Source: Kaistella soli (GTDB lineage: Bacteria > Bacteroidota > Bacteroidia > Flavobacteriales > Weeksellaceae). Taken from it: 64,000 nucleotides of DNA. Shown piece after piece: positions 8,976 to 18,285 of the stretch; position 1 is the stretch's first letter; every line of letters begins with the position of its first letter. The notes below the pieces were generated by a model. It saw nothing but the letters and a program-made list of their open reading frames with translations, did no database searches and had not been told where the DNA came from. The position numbers were made by a program, and so were the translations under genes. The stretch is taken from the NCBI RefSeq assembly GCF_019038595.1, contig NZ_JAHOPF010000006.1, positions 87,199 through 151,198 on the forward strand, written 5' to 3'.

Positions 8976-9007
8976 AAAAAACCTGTAAATATTTTTACAG
9001 GTTTTTA
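8976..9007. terminator. Bidirectional terminator between the FtsE-like gene and accA
   Basis: Stem CCTGTAAA (8982-8989) with TTTACAGG (8994-9001), extended by A-tract/T-tract pairing on both sides, loop TATT. It serves two convergent genes. Confidence 0.85.
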
Positions 9008-9026
9008 TTTTTTTCAAGTAATAATT

Positions 9027-9983
9027 TTATCCTTTGAACTGTCCCATCGCGATAAATTTATCCTGTCTTTGGGTTTCAAGTTCCTTACCGGTAAATGTTG
9101 AAAACGCTTTGATGTTCTGAAGAATGGAGGCTTTCAAATGTTCATATGCAACCTGAGGCTCATAATGCGCGCCTCCAAGCGGTTCTTCGATAATTCCATC
9201 AATAAATTTCTCTCTTAAAGCATCCTGAGGAGTCAGTTTCAGTGCATTGGCTGCATCTTCTTTATGATCCCAGTTTCTCCATAAAATTGAAGAACAGCTT
9301 TCCGGTGCAATAACGGTGTACCAAGTATTTTCTAACATATACACTTTATTCCCAACACCAATTCCCAATGCTCCTCCACTCGCTCCTTCGCCGATAATGT
9401 AAACGAAGATCGGGGTTTTAAGCATGGTCATTTCAAAAATATTTCTGGCGATAGCTTCTCCCTGTCCGCGTTCTTCAGCTTCCAGCCCGGGATATGCGCC
9501 GGGTGTATCGATAAATGAAATCACAGGAATTTTAAATTTCTCTGCCAATTTCATCAGACGCAAAGCTTTTCTGTAACCTTCAGGATTGCTCATTCCAAAT
9601 CTACGGTGCTGACGTTCTTTGGTTGTTCTTCCTTTCTGGGTTCCGATAATCATTACTCTCTGTCCGTCAATCGTGGCCAAACCGCCAATCATTGCAGGAT
9701 CGTCAGCAAAATTACGGTCGCCGTGAAGTTCCAGGAAGCTGTCTTTATCTGTAATTCCTTTAATAAAATCAAGGGTATAAGGACGGTCCGGATGGCGCGA
9801 AAGCTGTACCCGCTGCCAAGGCGTAAGGTTACCGTATATTTCTTTTTTCTTTTCTATAATTTTATCTTCAATCTGCGAGCAAGCAAGTTTCACGTCTACT
9901 CCGCTTTCTTCACCTACTAATGAACAGGTTTGATACTGATCCATCAGTTCTTTTACAGGAAGTTCAAAATTTAAATATTCCAT
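9027..9983 (-). CDS. accA: Acetyl-CoA carboxylase carboxyltransferase subunit alpha
   Basis: Transfers the carboxyl group from carboxybiotin to acetyl-CoA together with AccD, the committed step of fatty acid synthesis. The 318-aa crotonase-fold protein has the AccA helices ([19 protein letters not shown] near residue 61), [18 protein letters not shown] near residue 160 and [19 protein letters not shown] near residue 201. The zinc ribbon belongs to AccD and is correctly absent. accB and accC are 12 kb away in this window; accD is not seen. Confidence 0.97.
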   Translation of the reverse strand: MEYLNFELPVKELMDQYQTCSLVGEESGVDVKLACSQIEDKIIEKKKEIYGNLTPWQRVQLSRHPDRPYTLDFIKGITDKDSFLELHGDRNFADDPAMIGGLATIDGQRVMIIGTQKGRTTKERQHRRFGMSNPEGYRKALRLMKLAEKFKIPVISFIDTPGAYPGLEAEERGQGEAIARNIFEMTMLKTPIFVYIIGEGASGGALGIGVGNKVYMLENTWYTVIAPESCSSILWRNWDHKEDAANALKLTPQDALREKFIDGIIEEPLGGAHYEPQVAYEHLKASILQNIKAFSTFTGKELETQRQDKFIAMGQFKG

Positions 9984-10007
9984 TTCTTTAGTTAAGAATT
10001 AATCTTT

Positions 10008-10015
10008 CAAATTTA
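10008..10015 (-). promoter_or_regulatory. -7 element of the accA promoter
   Basis: Minus-strand TAAATTTG matches TAnnTTTG, 25 bases upstream of the accA ATG. Confidence 0.45.
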
Positions 10016-10032
10016 GGGAAAATAATAGAAAA

Positions 10033-11547
10033 TCAGTGGATATTATTCACTGCATTTTTTATTCTGATGATACTTTCTTCTTTACCAAGGATTTGCAGAA
10101 TGTCGGGAACATCCGGCCCTTTCAGTTCCCCAACTAAAGTTAGGCGCAGCGGCATCATTACTTTTCCCATTCCCAAACCTTTATTTTCGGCAAAATCATG
10201 GATGGCTTGTTTTAATTCAGAAGGTTCAAAAACGTCAACACTGTGTAAGGTGTCCGCAAACTGGTTCATTACAGCTGCTGTCTCAGCGTTCCATGCTTTT
10301 TTCACCGCTTTTTCATCGTAAGAAACAGGGGCTTCAAAGAAAAACTTCCCTTCACTGTAGATATCTTTTGCAAAAGTGGCTCTTTCTTTCATGAGCGAAA
10401 TTACCTTCAGTAATTTTTCGTCACCTGAATTAGTTAAATTAATTCCGTCAACTTCTTTTAACAGGGCTAAAACTTCCGCGTCAGATTTTGATTTCAGATA
10501 TTCATGATTAAACCATTCGGCTTTTTCTTTATTGAATCTCGCTCCGGCTTTATGAACTTTATGAAGATCGAATTCTTTCACCATTTCCTCCAGAGTAAGA
10601 ATTTCTCTGTCGTTTGCCGGACTCCAGCCTAAAAGCGCCACCATATTGATGAAAGCATCCGGCAGATAACCTTCGTCGCGGTAACCTTTGGAGATGTTTC
10701 CCGTTTCTGGATCTTTAAAATTTAACGGAAATACCGGAAAACCGAATTTGTCCCCGTCTCTTTTGCTGAGTTTCCCTTTTCCTTCGGGTTTCAGAATGAG
10801 TGATAAATGCGCAAATTCCGGTCTCTCCCAACCCATTGCTTCATACAGTAAATAGTGTAAACCAAGTGATGGCAACCATTCTTCCCCACGGATAACGTGA
10901 GTGATTTCCATTTCGTGATCATCAATGATATTGGCAAAATGGTAAGTTGGCATCCCGTCGTTTTTTACCAAAACTTTATCATCTAAAGTATTGGTGTTTA
11001 CTGAAGTTTTACCACGGATGATATCTTCTAAATTCAAAATTCTGTCAACCGGCATTTTGAAACGCACCACATAAGGTACTTTCTGGTCAAGTAAATTCTT
11101 TACTTCTTCTTCAGAAAGCGTCAGTGAATTTTTCAACCGGTTACGGGTAATATAATTGTAGGCAAAAACATCTCCGTTCTGTTCGAATTCTTTCCGGATC
11201 TCATCCAATTCTTCAGTAGTATCAAAAGCAAGATAAGCGTAATCTGTTTTTAGGATTCCAGCTAAATATTTATCATAAATACCGCGTCTTTCAGATTGGC
11301 GGTAAGGTGCAAATTTACCTCCGTGTTTCGGGCTTTCATCCGGGATTATTCCACACCATTCGAGGGCTTCCATAATGTATTCTTCTGCACCTTCCACATA
11401 TCTTGCAGTGTCGGTATCTTCAATTCTCAAAACGAAATCACCACCCTGATTTTTGGCGAAAAGATAATCATATAAAGCGGTTCTCACTCCACCTAAATGT
11501 AAAGGACCTGTTGGACTTGGCGCAAAACGCACTCTTACTTTGCTCAT
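10033..11547 (-). CDS. gltX: Glutamate--tRNA ligase
   Basis: Class I aminoacyl-tRNA synthetase charging tRNA-Glu. 504 aa from ATG 11547: a TTG eight codons upstream overlaps the promoter -7 element and is rejected. HIGH-type motif PSPTGPLHLGGVRTALYDYL (near residue 9), the LVKNDGMPTYHFANIIDDH segment (near 205) and the KMSKS-type motif GKLSKRDGDKFGFPVF (near 258) are present, followed by the anticodon-binding helical domain. In Bacteroidota the enzyme may be non-discriminating if GatCAB is used; this cannot be decided here. Confidence 0.96.
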   Translation of the reverse strand: MSKVRVRFAPSPTGPLHLGGVRTALYDYLFAKNQGGDFVLRIEDTDTARYVEGAEEYIMEALEWCGIIPDESPKHGGKFAPYRQSERRGIYDKYLAGILKTDYAYLAFDTTEELDEIRKEFEQNGDVFAYNYITRNRLKNSLTLSEEEVKNLLDQKVPYVVRFKMPVDRILNLEDIIRGKTSVNTNTLDDKVLVKNDGMPTYHFANIIDDHEMEITHVIRGEEWLPSLGLHYLLYEAMGWERPEFAHLSLILKPEGKGKLSKRDGDKFGFPVFPLNFKDPETGNISKGYRDEGYLPDAFINMVALLGWSPANDREILTLEEMVKEFDLHKVHKAGARFNKEKAEWFNHEYLKSKSDAEVLALLKEVDGINLTNSGDEKLLKVISLMKERATFAKDIYSEGKFFFEAPVSYDEKAVKKAWNAETAAVMNQFADTLHSVDVFEPSELKQAIHDFAENKGLGMGKVMMPLRLTLVGELKGPDVPDILQILGKEESIIRIKNAVNNIH

Positions 11548-11568
11548 TATTCCTAAAAATTTAAGATG

Positions 11569-11576
11569 CAAATTTA
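11569..11576 (-). promoter_or_regulatory. -7 element of the gltX promoter
   Basis: Minus-strand TAAATTTG matches TAnnTTTG, giving a leader of about 16 nt before ATG 11547. Confidence 0.45.
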
Positions 11577-11691
11577 AAGAAAAAATACCGTTTCACCGGC
11601 GTATGTTCGTGGTTTTTAATGCTCACCTTTAATGTTCGGCAATAGTTTTACATGATTACAGAGTTCTGCTCGTGTGTTTGATAAATTTACT

Positions 11692-11699
11692 TATTTTTG
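11692..11699 (+). promoter_or_regulatory. -7 element upstream of the mannose-6-phosphate isomerase-type cupin gene
   Basis: TATTTTTG matches TAnnTTTG. Transcription would start near 11705, leaving no leader for the ATG at 11708 and about 15 nt for the in-frame ATG at 11720. Confidence 0.4.
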
Positions 11700-11719
11700 T
11701 ACTTTAAATGGATGTATAT

Positions 11720-12064
11720 ATGTTAGAAATCGGCGAAAGACCTTGGGGAAAATATTATGTTTTGGTAGATGAGCCTGCATATAAACTAAAAAAAATTGAA
11801 GTAAATCCGGGGCACAGACTTTCTTACCAGTATCATCATCACAGACAGGAATTCTGGACAATTGTGGAAGGGGAAGCTGTAGTGGTTTTGGATGAAGTTG
11901 AACATATTGTAAAATATGGCCAAAGTATTTTTATTCCTCTCGGCGCAAAACACAGGATAGAAAACAGAACTTCAGAACGCCTGGCATTTGTGGAGGTGCA
12001 GACCGGAACGTATTTCGGCGAAGACGATATCGTGCGGATTGAAGACGATTACGAAAGAGAATAA
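11720..12064 (+). CDS. Cupin of the type II mannose-6-phosphate isomerase/ManC C-terminal family
   Basis: Small single-domain cupin, 114 aa from ATG 11720 (an ATG at 11708 adds four residues). The metal-binding cupin motif is clear: PGHRLSYQYHHHRQEFWTIVEG near residue 32, second box GAKHRIENR near residue 83. This domain is usually the isomerase half of bifunctional mannose-1-phosphate guanylyltransferase/isomerase. The free-standing version is widespread. Its position before a glycosyltransferase locus fits a role in providing mannose-type sugar nucleotides, but that is inference. Confidence 0.8.
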   Translation: MLEIGERPWGKYYVLVDEPAYKLKKIEVNPGHRLSYQYHHHRQEFWTIVEGEAVVVLDEVEHIVKYGQSIFIPLGAKHRIENRTSERLAFVEVQTGTYFGEDDIVRIEDDYERE

Positions 12065-12088
12065 AAAACTTTGTAAAACATTAAAAAG

Positions 12089-12113
12089 AAACTGTCTCAT
12101 GGGACAGTTTTTT
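12089..12113 (+). terminator. Terminator after the cupin gene
   Basis: Stem AAACTGTC (12089-12096) with GACAGTTT (12103-12110), loop TCATGG, followed by T residues. Confidence 0.75.
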
Positions 12114-12173
12114 CATTTAATAGTGCTTTTAAAATTTGCTGAAGGATTACACACTTTATCACTTAAAAAATCA

Positions 12174-13382
12174 TCAGGAAAGCAGCCTAAATAATTCATC
12201 TTTCTGAAATTCTATTGTAAAAGGAAAAATTGCTTTTTCCGAATTACGGTGAAGGGTTGACCATACGGACGCATTAGTGCATAATTCAATAATATTATGT
12301 GCAAAAGCTTGATGATCATCGTTCCCTGAAATAAGTGCCGTTTCTTTATTATTCAAAAACATGCCCTCCGCTCCGATCGTTGTTGTAACTACAGGAAGCA
12401 TATATTCAAAAGCTTGTCCAATCTTGCCTTTCACGCCTGCCCCATAGCGCAATGGAGAAATAGAAGCAATACAATTTTCATAATATGGCGTCAAATCCTC
12501 TACAAAGCCTTTTATTTGAAACAAGTCTGAATTCATTTTAAGGATTTCCTCGGGAGGTTCCTGACCAATAATATAAACTTTCAAATTTGGTAGAGATTGC
12601 CAGACCAAAGGCATAATTTTTTCGTGTAAAAAAGTTACTGCATCTACATTTGGTAAATGATAAAAAGAACCAACAAAAAACAGATGATTTCTTTCTTCAT
12701 ATTCGGGCACCTCTTCTGATTTAATTTTTAAATTATGAACGTTACTGATCGTAAACAGCTTCGATTCATCAACAAAATCTGTCATGAGTTTCTTTTCTTT
12801 ATCACTTATTACCACTACTTTATCTGCCTTACTGCTCAGTTGCGTTTCAATGTATTTATAATGCTCAATCTCAGCAGCCAATTTTTCATCATAATCTAAT
12901 GCTAATCCTCTTTCCATCCGTAGGAAATGGATATCTACCATATCATATATGATCTTTGCCTTTGGTGCTTTTTTTCTGAAAAAACTTAAATAATGTTCGA
13001 AAGCATCTGGTCTGTGACACCATACAAAATCGAGATCCGGAATGAGTTGATCAAGAAAATATTTCTTTCCCCGCACTATTCCATATCCATTGATAAAAGG
13101 GGTGTAAACAGTGACATTATGGCGATTGAAATTTTGTATATACTTACGTTCATCTGATTTAGGGATTGGTTTTTGCCAACCCATCAGAAAAACATTAAAG
13201 TCTTTGGCTAAGAATTTTGCAATTTCTGTAATACGGTTTGACCCGGAATCTTTATCAAAAGTGGGAATTTGATTATCAATAATCAGAATGTTCTTTTTTA
13301 AAGGATCAATTGTAGTCCTTTCCGATAATGGATAATGTTTTTTGATGTAAATGTAATTTTTTATCTGCCTTTTAATACCCAT
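12174..13382 (-). CDS. Glycosyltransferase, GT4-like (GT-B fold)
   Basis: 402 aa from ATG 13382 (the upstream TTG at 13397 overlaps the previous gene). The N-terminal Rossmann half starts ILIIDNQIPTFDKDSGSNRI. The C-terminal half contains FFVGSFYHLPNVDAV, then YGAGVKGKIGQAFEYMLPVV (about residue 335), the nucleotide-sugar binding region of GT4-like enzymes. It would transfer a sugar to a surface glycan or lipid acceptor at the inner face of the membrane; donor and acceptor are unknown. Last gene of a minus-strand run of transferases; four bases separate it from the preceding gene. Confidence 0.82.
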   Translation of the reverse strand: MGIKRQIKNYIYIKKHYPLSERTTIDPLKKNILIIDNQIPTFDKDSGSNRITEIAKFLAKDFNVFLMGWQKPIPKSDERKYIQNFNRHNVTVYTPFINGYGIVRGKKYFLDQLIPDLDFVWCHRPDAFEHYLSFFRKKAPKAKIIYDMVDIHFLRMERGLALDYDEKLAAEIEHYKYIETQLSSKADKVVVISDKEKKLMTDFVDESKLFTISNVHNLKIKSEEVPEYEERNHLFFVGSFYHLPNVDAVTFLHEKIMPLVWQSLPNLKVYIIGQEPPEEILKMNSDLFQIKGFVEDLTPYYENCIASISPLRYGAGVKGKIGQAFEYMLPVVTTTIGAEGMFLNNKETALISGNDDHQAFAHNIIELCTNASVWSTLHRNSEKAIFPFTIEFQKDELFRLLS

Positions 13383-13386
13383 CGCT

Positions 13387-14364
13387 CTAATTTTCAATGA
13401 TTTGCTTTATCCAATTACTAAAACCGTACTGATCAACAATTTCTTTCGGAATATCAAAATAAGGTTTTTCTAAAAACGCCGCTATATCCTGATAATTGTT
13501 TTCGATTACAAAGATATTGTTGGGATTGTAGAAATCATATTTCTTCACCGTAATATTATCTGTGATTACCTTCTTTTTATAATAAAGTGCTTCAAAAAAA
13601 CGGATGGAAAGCCCATTGTGATTAGGATCTACAAAATCAAGCAAAACATCAGCATTTTCAACATTTTTCAGATTATCAGAAAAAGAAATTCTGTCTTTTA
13701 TATACTTTATTTTAGGATTTTTGATCTGTGATTTTTCGGTGAACTGCATGAAGAAATCAAGCTCTACATTCAGTTTGGAAACGTTTTCGATAAAGGTGTC
13801 AATTTTTTCTCTTCTGTTCTCCCAAAATAAACCGACGAAATACAGCCGCGGTTTTACTTTGTTATAAGCTTTATACACCGGCGGCGCAAAATCAAAATAA
13901 AAATTGGTGATCGGTTTCAAATGAAGATCCACATCTTCATTATCGAAACAGAAAAACGAGTCAAAAAGCGAAAAATAATTTTTAATCTCAGGAAATTTTT
14001 TAATTCCGTCCCACTGGTAGGCGATAAGTTTATTGGTCTTTTTTTTCAATTCTTGGATGACTGAAACCGGAAACGCATCCGGGCGTATGACTAAAATATA
14101 ATCTAATTTCCCCTCGATTTCACCTATTACTCTGTGATATTCCTTAAGTTTATATTCTGCTGCAAGTTTCTTTTTATAGCTTTTATCTTTTAAAAAAGTT
14201 TTTCTGAAGAAATTGATGATTTTCTCAAAACCTTTATACCGGAATTCAGAAGGATTCTCTTTCATTACCTCGGCAGAAAACCCCAGTTTCTCAAGATTTT
14301 TGAGAAAATGCTGCGGAAAGTCAGAATAATCGGGCATTACAAGAAGAATTTTTTTCGGTAACAT
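13387..14364 (-). CDS. Putative GT-B glycosyltransferase (CgeB-like)
   Basis: 325 aa. The N-terminus KKILLVMPDYSDFPQHFLKNL is a Rossmann strand-helix start. The middle has IAYQWDGIKKFPEI and the C-terminal part NHNGLSIRFFEALYYKKKVITDN (near residue 265) resembles the donor-binding region of CgeB-type and other GT-B transferases. Assignment rests on these weak patterns and on its place between two clear glycosyltransferase genes. Specific function unknown. Confidence 0.65.
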   Translation of the reverse strand: MLPKKILLVMPDYSDFPQHFLKNLEKLGFSAEVMKENPSEFRYKGFEKIINFFRKTFLKDKSYKKKLAAEYKLKEYHRVIGEIEGKLDYILVIRPDAFPVSVIQELKKKTNKLIAYQWDGIKKFPEIKNYFSLFDSFFCFDNEDVDLHLKPITNFYFDFAPPVYKAYNKVKPRLYFVGLFWENRREKIDTFIENVSKLNVELDFFMQFTEKSQIKNPKIKYIKDRISFSDNLKNVENADVLLDFVDPNHNGLSIRFFEALYYKKKVITDNITVKKYDFYNPNNIFVIENNYQDIAAFLEKPYFDIPKEIVDQYGFSNWIKQIIEN

Positions 14365-14372
14365 CAGTTAAG

Positions 14373-15422
14373 CTACTTTAATAAATAGGTGATTTGAAAT
14401 AATTTGAATTGTTTTCTGAGGCTGTTGACCGGATTTCTGATGTAATGCTTTTTTATCTGTTCAAATGATTTACGCGTAAGTTTGTTCATTGCTCTGTAAT
14501 AAACTTCATTTTGGCGAGTTAAATAAGTCTGTGAAGGTAAATTAGAGTAAGTATCAACCAACGATTTTTCCAGTTTTCTGATCACTTCATCGCTTAATTT
14601 TTCCCGTTCGCGGATGGCAAAATCCAGAAAAATTTTCTTGAGGTAAACGTTATACCATTTTGCAATATCAAGGTTTTGATTTTTGATGTATTTTTCATGC
14701 ACTTCTTCCAGCACCGAAATGTACGATTCCAAATTTCTGTCGCTTAATTTACTGGTAATGGAATTTTCGTTATCCGTTCTGTAAAAATAGGTTTCGTGTT
14801 TGATAAACTTTACATTTTTTGCTAAAAGCATCGTTTCAAAAAACCACAATTCATCTTCGTGAAGAATTCCGTTCTTAAAGCGGAGATTATTTTTATCGAT
14901 GAATTCTTTACTGTATAAACGATTTTGCGCAACCGGCGTTAATGCAGACTCCATCGCTTTCGTTAAAACATCAAAATGTTTGTTGCTGAAACTGATATCG
15001 CCTTCCTTCGGAGGATACAACTGTGAAATTTTCGATATAATGTCACCATTAATTTTTGACGTTACAGTTATTCCGGTTACGATATCGTTGTTGTCCACGG
15101 ACGAAACCAATGTGCTGATGGCGTCAGTACTTAAAACATCATCCGAATCTAAAAAAAACAGAAAAGCTCCGTTTGAAATTTCAATTCCCCGGTTTCTTGT
15201 TGCTGAAAGTCCGGAGTTTTCCTGTGTATATACCTGGAACCGCCGATCCTTGGCTTCAAAAGACTTAATGATTTCAAGTGTCTTGTCACTGCTTCCATCA
15301 TTAATTAAAATGCATTCCCAATTCTGACAATCCTGCTTAAGGACCGAATGGACACACGCTTCAACATATTTTTCAACATTGTAGCACGGAACTATGACGG
15401 AAACCAGTGGTTCGGATATCAT
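14373..15422 (-). CDS. Glycosyltransferase family 2
   Basis: 349-aa GT-A enzyme. N-terminal SVIVPCYNVEKYVEACVHSV (near residue 8), LINDGSSDKTLEI (near 39) and the metal/nucleotide-binding FLDSDDVLS (near 89) are family hallmarks. A long helical C-terminus follows the catalytic domain. The start codon overlaps the stop of the next upstream gene (TAATG), so the two are translationally coupled. It probably adds a sugar to a capsule, O-antigen or lipooligosaccharide chain. Confidence 0.88.
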   Translation of the reverse strand: MISEPLVSVIVPCYNVEKYVEACVHSVLKQDCQNWECILINDGSSDKTLEIIKSFEAKDRRFQVYTQENSGLSATRNRGIEISNGAFLFFLDSDDVLSTDAISTLVSSVDNNDIVTGITVTSKINGDIISKISQLYPPKEGDISFSNKHFDVLTKAMESALTPVAQNRLYSKEFIDKNNLRFKNGILHEDELWFFETMLLAKNVKFIKHETYFYRTDNENSITSKLSDRNLESYISVLEEVHEKYIKNQNLDIAKWYNVYLKKIFLDFAIREREKLSDEVIRKLEKSLVDTYSNLPSQTYLTRQNEVYYRAMNKLTRKSFEQIKKHYIRNPVNSLRKQFKLFQITYLLK

Positions 15423-16387
15423 TATTTATGAATTAATTTGGCGTAAAGATTTGGATAATAATAATACAGTCTCAGATAAAAATAATATTCGGCGCCCACT
15501 TCTGCCAAAGAATACTTAAGAAATAATTTAAATGCTTTTCTGATTTCTTCTTTTTCAGATCTCATTTCCCCTTTTTCAGTATTTCTGATAATTCTTTTAA
15601 GGACCATCAATAGTTTTCTCACTATGTTTTTAGGGATTTTATTCCGTTTGCCGAGATTTTCGGAGTTTAACCAAAATTTATAGACTTCCATTATGGCGAT
15701 AAAAAAATGGTAAGCTATTTCCGGGGAGAGATTGTGTGAAAGACTGTTTTCATGTTGTATGTAATGGTATAATTTCTCATTAGACTTTACCACTCTAACG
15801 GCCTTATTGAAAATTTTAAAAAGTGTTGAATAATCTTCAAAACATTTCAGGTTTTCAGGAAAGCTCACATTTTTTAACAGGTCAGCTTTGTACAGCTTTC
15901 CCCAGGGATGACTTTGAATTTCCTGATCCTCCAGTAAAAGCACTAAAGCTCTGTTGCCATCAAATATTCTTTCGTCGGAAATGGGTTTATTAAAAACCAC
16001 GTTGCCGTTTTCATCCTCATAAGCTGCTTCGATAATAGAAATATCTGCGTTTTCGCTGACCAGCAATCTGTACAGCTCTTCACAATAATTCAGTTCTGCC
16101 CAATCGTCCGAATCTACAAAGCAAATGTATGCTCCAGACGCAGTTTTCACTCCTTCGTTTCTCGCTTTTGAAACGCCCGAATTGGTTTGTTTGATGAATT
16201 TAATCCGGTCATCATGGATTTGAAATTCTTTATAAATTTGTGATGATCCGTCTGTGGAACCATCATCAATAATAATAATCTCTAAATTCTGATAAGTTTG
16301 GCGAACAACTGAATCCAGACATTTTTTCAAAGTCTGTTCGGCATTATAACAGGGAATAATCAGACTTATTAGTGGATCATTATTCAT
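15422..16387 (-). CDS. Glycosyltransferase family 2
   Basis: 321 aa from ATG 16387; a TTG eleven codons upstream is less likely. Motifs SLIIPCYNAEQTLKKCLDSV (near residue 6), IIDDGSTDGSSQI (near 40) and FVDSDDW (near 88) define a GT-A family 2 enzyme. It is a distant paralogue of the next gene downstream, to which it is coupled by a TAATG overlap. First gene of the minus-strand transferase operon. Confidence 0.88.
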   Translation of the reverse strand: MNNDPLISLIIPCYNAEQTLKKCLDSVVRQTYQNLEIIIIDDGSTDGSSQIYKEFQIHDDRIKFIKQTNSGVSKARNEGVKTASGAYICFVDSDDWAELNYCEELYRLLVSENADISIIEAAYEDENGNVVFNKPISDERIFDGNRALVLLLEDQEIQSHPWGKLYKADLLKNVSFPENLKCFEDYSTLFKIFNKAVRVVKSNEKLYHYIQHENSLSHNLSPEIAYHFFIAIMEVYKFWLNSENLGKRNKIPKNIVRKLLMVLKRIIRNTEKGEMRSEKEEIRKAFKLFLKYSLAEVGAEYYFYLRLYYYYPNLYAKLIHK

Positions 16388-16498
16388 ATGAAATGCGGGG
16401 TATGCTGGTGTTTTTTTCAACGGTTATTTTTCACATTTAGCATTACCTGAATCTTTTGTAAATACTTATGTTTATCGTGTTTTCTGCAAGGCAATTTA

Positions 16499-16615
16499 AT
16501 GGAAAATATTAAGCTGTACAAATTTTTTGCCTTTTGCTTTTTACCCTTGATTCGACTGAAAAAATACCGATATTTACCACACCGTATCGGTTTGACTAAA
16601 AAGGTTATCACATGA
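16499..16615 (+). CDS. Possible small ORF or 3' remnant coupled to the glycosyltransferase at 16612
   Basis: 38-codon ORF whose TGA overlaps the ATG of the downstream transferase (ATGA). The peptide MENIKLYKFFAFCFLPLIRL then KKYRYLPHRIGL is hydrophobic in the middle and basic at its end. It could be a tiny membrane peptide, the remains of the C-terminus of a lost upstream gene, or chance. The only support is the overlap and its lying in an otherwise unexplained 224-bp divergent gap. Confidence 0.25.
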   Translation: MENIKLYKFFAFCFLPLIRLKKYRYLPHRIGLTKKVIT

Positions 16616-17481
16616 ATATTGTATATTTAGTTTTTGGCAGTAATCCAGATCATTATCAGCAGGTCTATTTTTCGATGTACACCGCCTTCGCGCATAAAAG
16701 TGCGGAAGACAGAATTATTGTTATCGCAGAAGAACCTGAACTTTTCAATTCATTTGAAAACGGAATAGAAATCATTCCGATAAACAGAGAAATCATCACA
16801 GAATGGGAAGGGAAATATCAATTTTTCTGGCGGGTAAAAATTAAAGCACTTCAGCTCGTTGCCGAGAAATATCCTTTAGAATCAATCCTATATCTGGATG
16901 GGGACACATTTTTTTACCGGGATTTTGATTCCTTGCGTAACGGGCTCGAAAGCGGGCAAAACTTCATGCACCTGGAAGAAGGGAAGCTATCTTTACTTTC
17001 ATCAAAAACCGAGAAACTGATGTGGAAGCAGATGCAGGGAAAAGAGTATGGTACAATTAAAATCGATAAAAACACCTCCATGTGGAATGCTGGATTAATA
17101 GGAGTTTCTAACCAAAATTTCGATGGTCTGCAAACTACACTGGAAGCTAATGACGCAATGTGTGCAGATGATGTAACACGAAGACTCGTAGAACAGTTTG
17201 CTTTCTCTATAGGCCTAAGCAAACTCGCGGAACTGCAGCCGGCAGATCATATCGTAGGACATTACTGGGGAAATAAAAAGCAGTGGAATAAATTGATCGA
17301 CCATTTTCTAAAAGAATGTTTTATGAAAAAATATTCTTTTGACCAGATTATCGGACGTATTATAGAAATGGATCTTACTCAGAATCCTATTTGGGTTAAG
17401 GAATCCAATACGCACAGAAAGTTAAAAAATTTCATTGACAAATTTTATACGAATAAAAAAACCGTCTACATAAATAAATAA
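16612..17481 (+). CDS. Glycosyltransferase with DxD motif (nucleotide-diphospho-sugar transferase type)
   Basis: 289 aa. N-terminal MNIVYLVFGSNPDHYQQVYF resembles GT8-like and related retaining GT-A enzymes. A clear metal-binding LYLDGDTFFYRD occurs near residue 93 and SMWNAGLIGVS near residue 160. It is the only transferase of the locus on the plus strand, convergent with the WaaE-like gene with just seven bases between stops. Sugar specificity cannot be read from sequence. Confidence 0.78.
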   Translation: MNIVYLVFGSNPDHYQQVYFSMYTAFAHKSAEDRIIVIAEEPELFNSFENGIEIIPINREIITEWEGKYQFFWRVKIKALQLVAEKYPLESILYLDGDTFFYRDFDSLRNGLESGQNFMHLEEGKLSLLSSKTEKLMWKQMQGKEYGTIKIDKNTSMWNAGLIGVSNQNFDGLQTTLEANDAMCADDVTRRLVEQFAFSIGLSKLAELQPADHIVGHYWGNKKQWNKLIDHFLKECFMKKYSFDQIIGRIIEMDLTQNPIWVKESNTHRKLKNFIDKFYTNKKTVYINK

Positions 17482-17488
17482 AAAGAGT

Positions 17489-18241
17489 TTATGCTTTCTT
17501 TAATGTCCGGTAGGTTTCGTTTACGTATAAGCTCTGCAGACAGCTGATTTTCCATCCGTCTTCGCCATCAAGAAATCCTAATTTCAGGAAATAGGTTTGG
17601 ATAAATTTGAAAGCAACCTTGCTCCAATGCACAAAAACCCAATATTTCTTTCCGTTTTCGGCAAGCTCTGCTCCTTTCAGATAACCGTAATTGAGCATTT
17701 TCTTTTTAAATGCTTCAAAATTTTCAAAAGAATAATGCAAAAGAGGGTGTTTTAAAATCCCGGTTGTTCCGTTGACTTCAAGAGTTTCATGCACTTTTTT
17801 GTGTTCTAAATAATTTGCTTTTGATTTCCTGAAAAGCCGGAAATTTTTATCATTCTGGGTTCCTGAAAAGTTAATCTTTTTCTTTCCTACAAAGAAGATT
17901 CTGTAAATGTAATAAGCATCCTTGGCATCGCTCCTGTTCACAGTTCTCACAATTTCCTCTTCGAGTTCCGGAGTAATTCTCTCATCTCCGTCCAGAAAAA
18001 GAACCCAGTCGTTTTGGGCAGCGTCAAGGGCAAGGTTCCGCTGTTTGGTAAAATCTTCAAATTTATTCTGAATGATTTTCACCTTAGGATTTTTGGAGGC
18101 TATTGCCAAGGTCTGATCCGTACTGAAAGAATCTACAATAATTATCTCATCACAAAACCGAAAACAGTCCAGCACTTCCTGAATATTTTTTTCTTCATTA
18201 AAAGTGATAATCAAACCACTTATTTTTTCCTTAAGCATCAT
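17489..18241 (-). CDS. Glycosyltransferase family 2, WaaE/KdtX-like (LPS core)
   Basis: 250 aa. ISGLIITFNEEKNIQEVLDC (near residue 7), IIIVDSFSTDQTLAIA (near 32), FTKQRNLALDAAQNDWVLFL and the metal motif LDGDERI (near 83) are the WaaE/KdtX subgroup pattern. Members of that group add a glucose or related sugar to the inner core of lipopolysaccharide. The two tandem ATGs at 18241 and 18238 are equivalent. Upstream (18254-18448) lies the debris of another GT2 gene, so this copy may be a replacement or neighbour surviving a deletion. Confidence 0.85.
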   Translation of the reverse strand: MMLKEKISGLIITFNEEKNIQEVLDCFRFCDEIIIVDSFSTDQTLAIASKNPKVKIIQNKFEDFTKQRNLALDAAQNDWVLFLDGDERITPELEEEIVRTVNRSDAKDAYYIYRIFFVGKKKINFSGTQNDKNFRLFRKSKANYLEHKKVHETLEVNGTTGILKHPLLHYSFENFEAFKKKMLNYGYLKGAELAENGKKYWVFVHWSKVAFKFIQTYFLKLGFLDGEDGWKISCLQSLYVNETYRTLKKA

Positions 18242-18285
18242 TCCTTTATTCGTTTATGATAATGATATGTATAAAAAGTAACTCA

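Noticed and set aside
16417..16611. 64-codon minus-strand ORF between two glycosyltransferase genes
   Set aside because: Lys-rich, no motif, overlaps the divergent gap; no support beyond being open.
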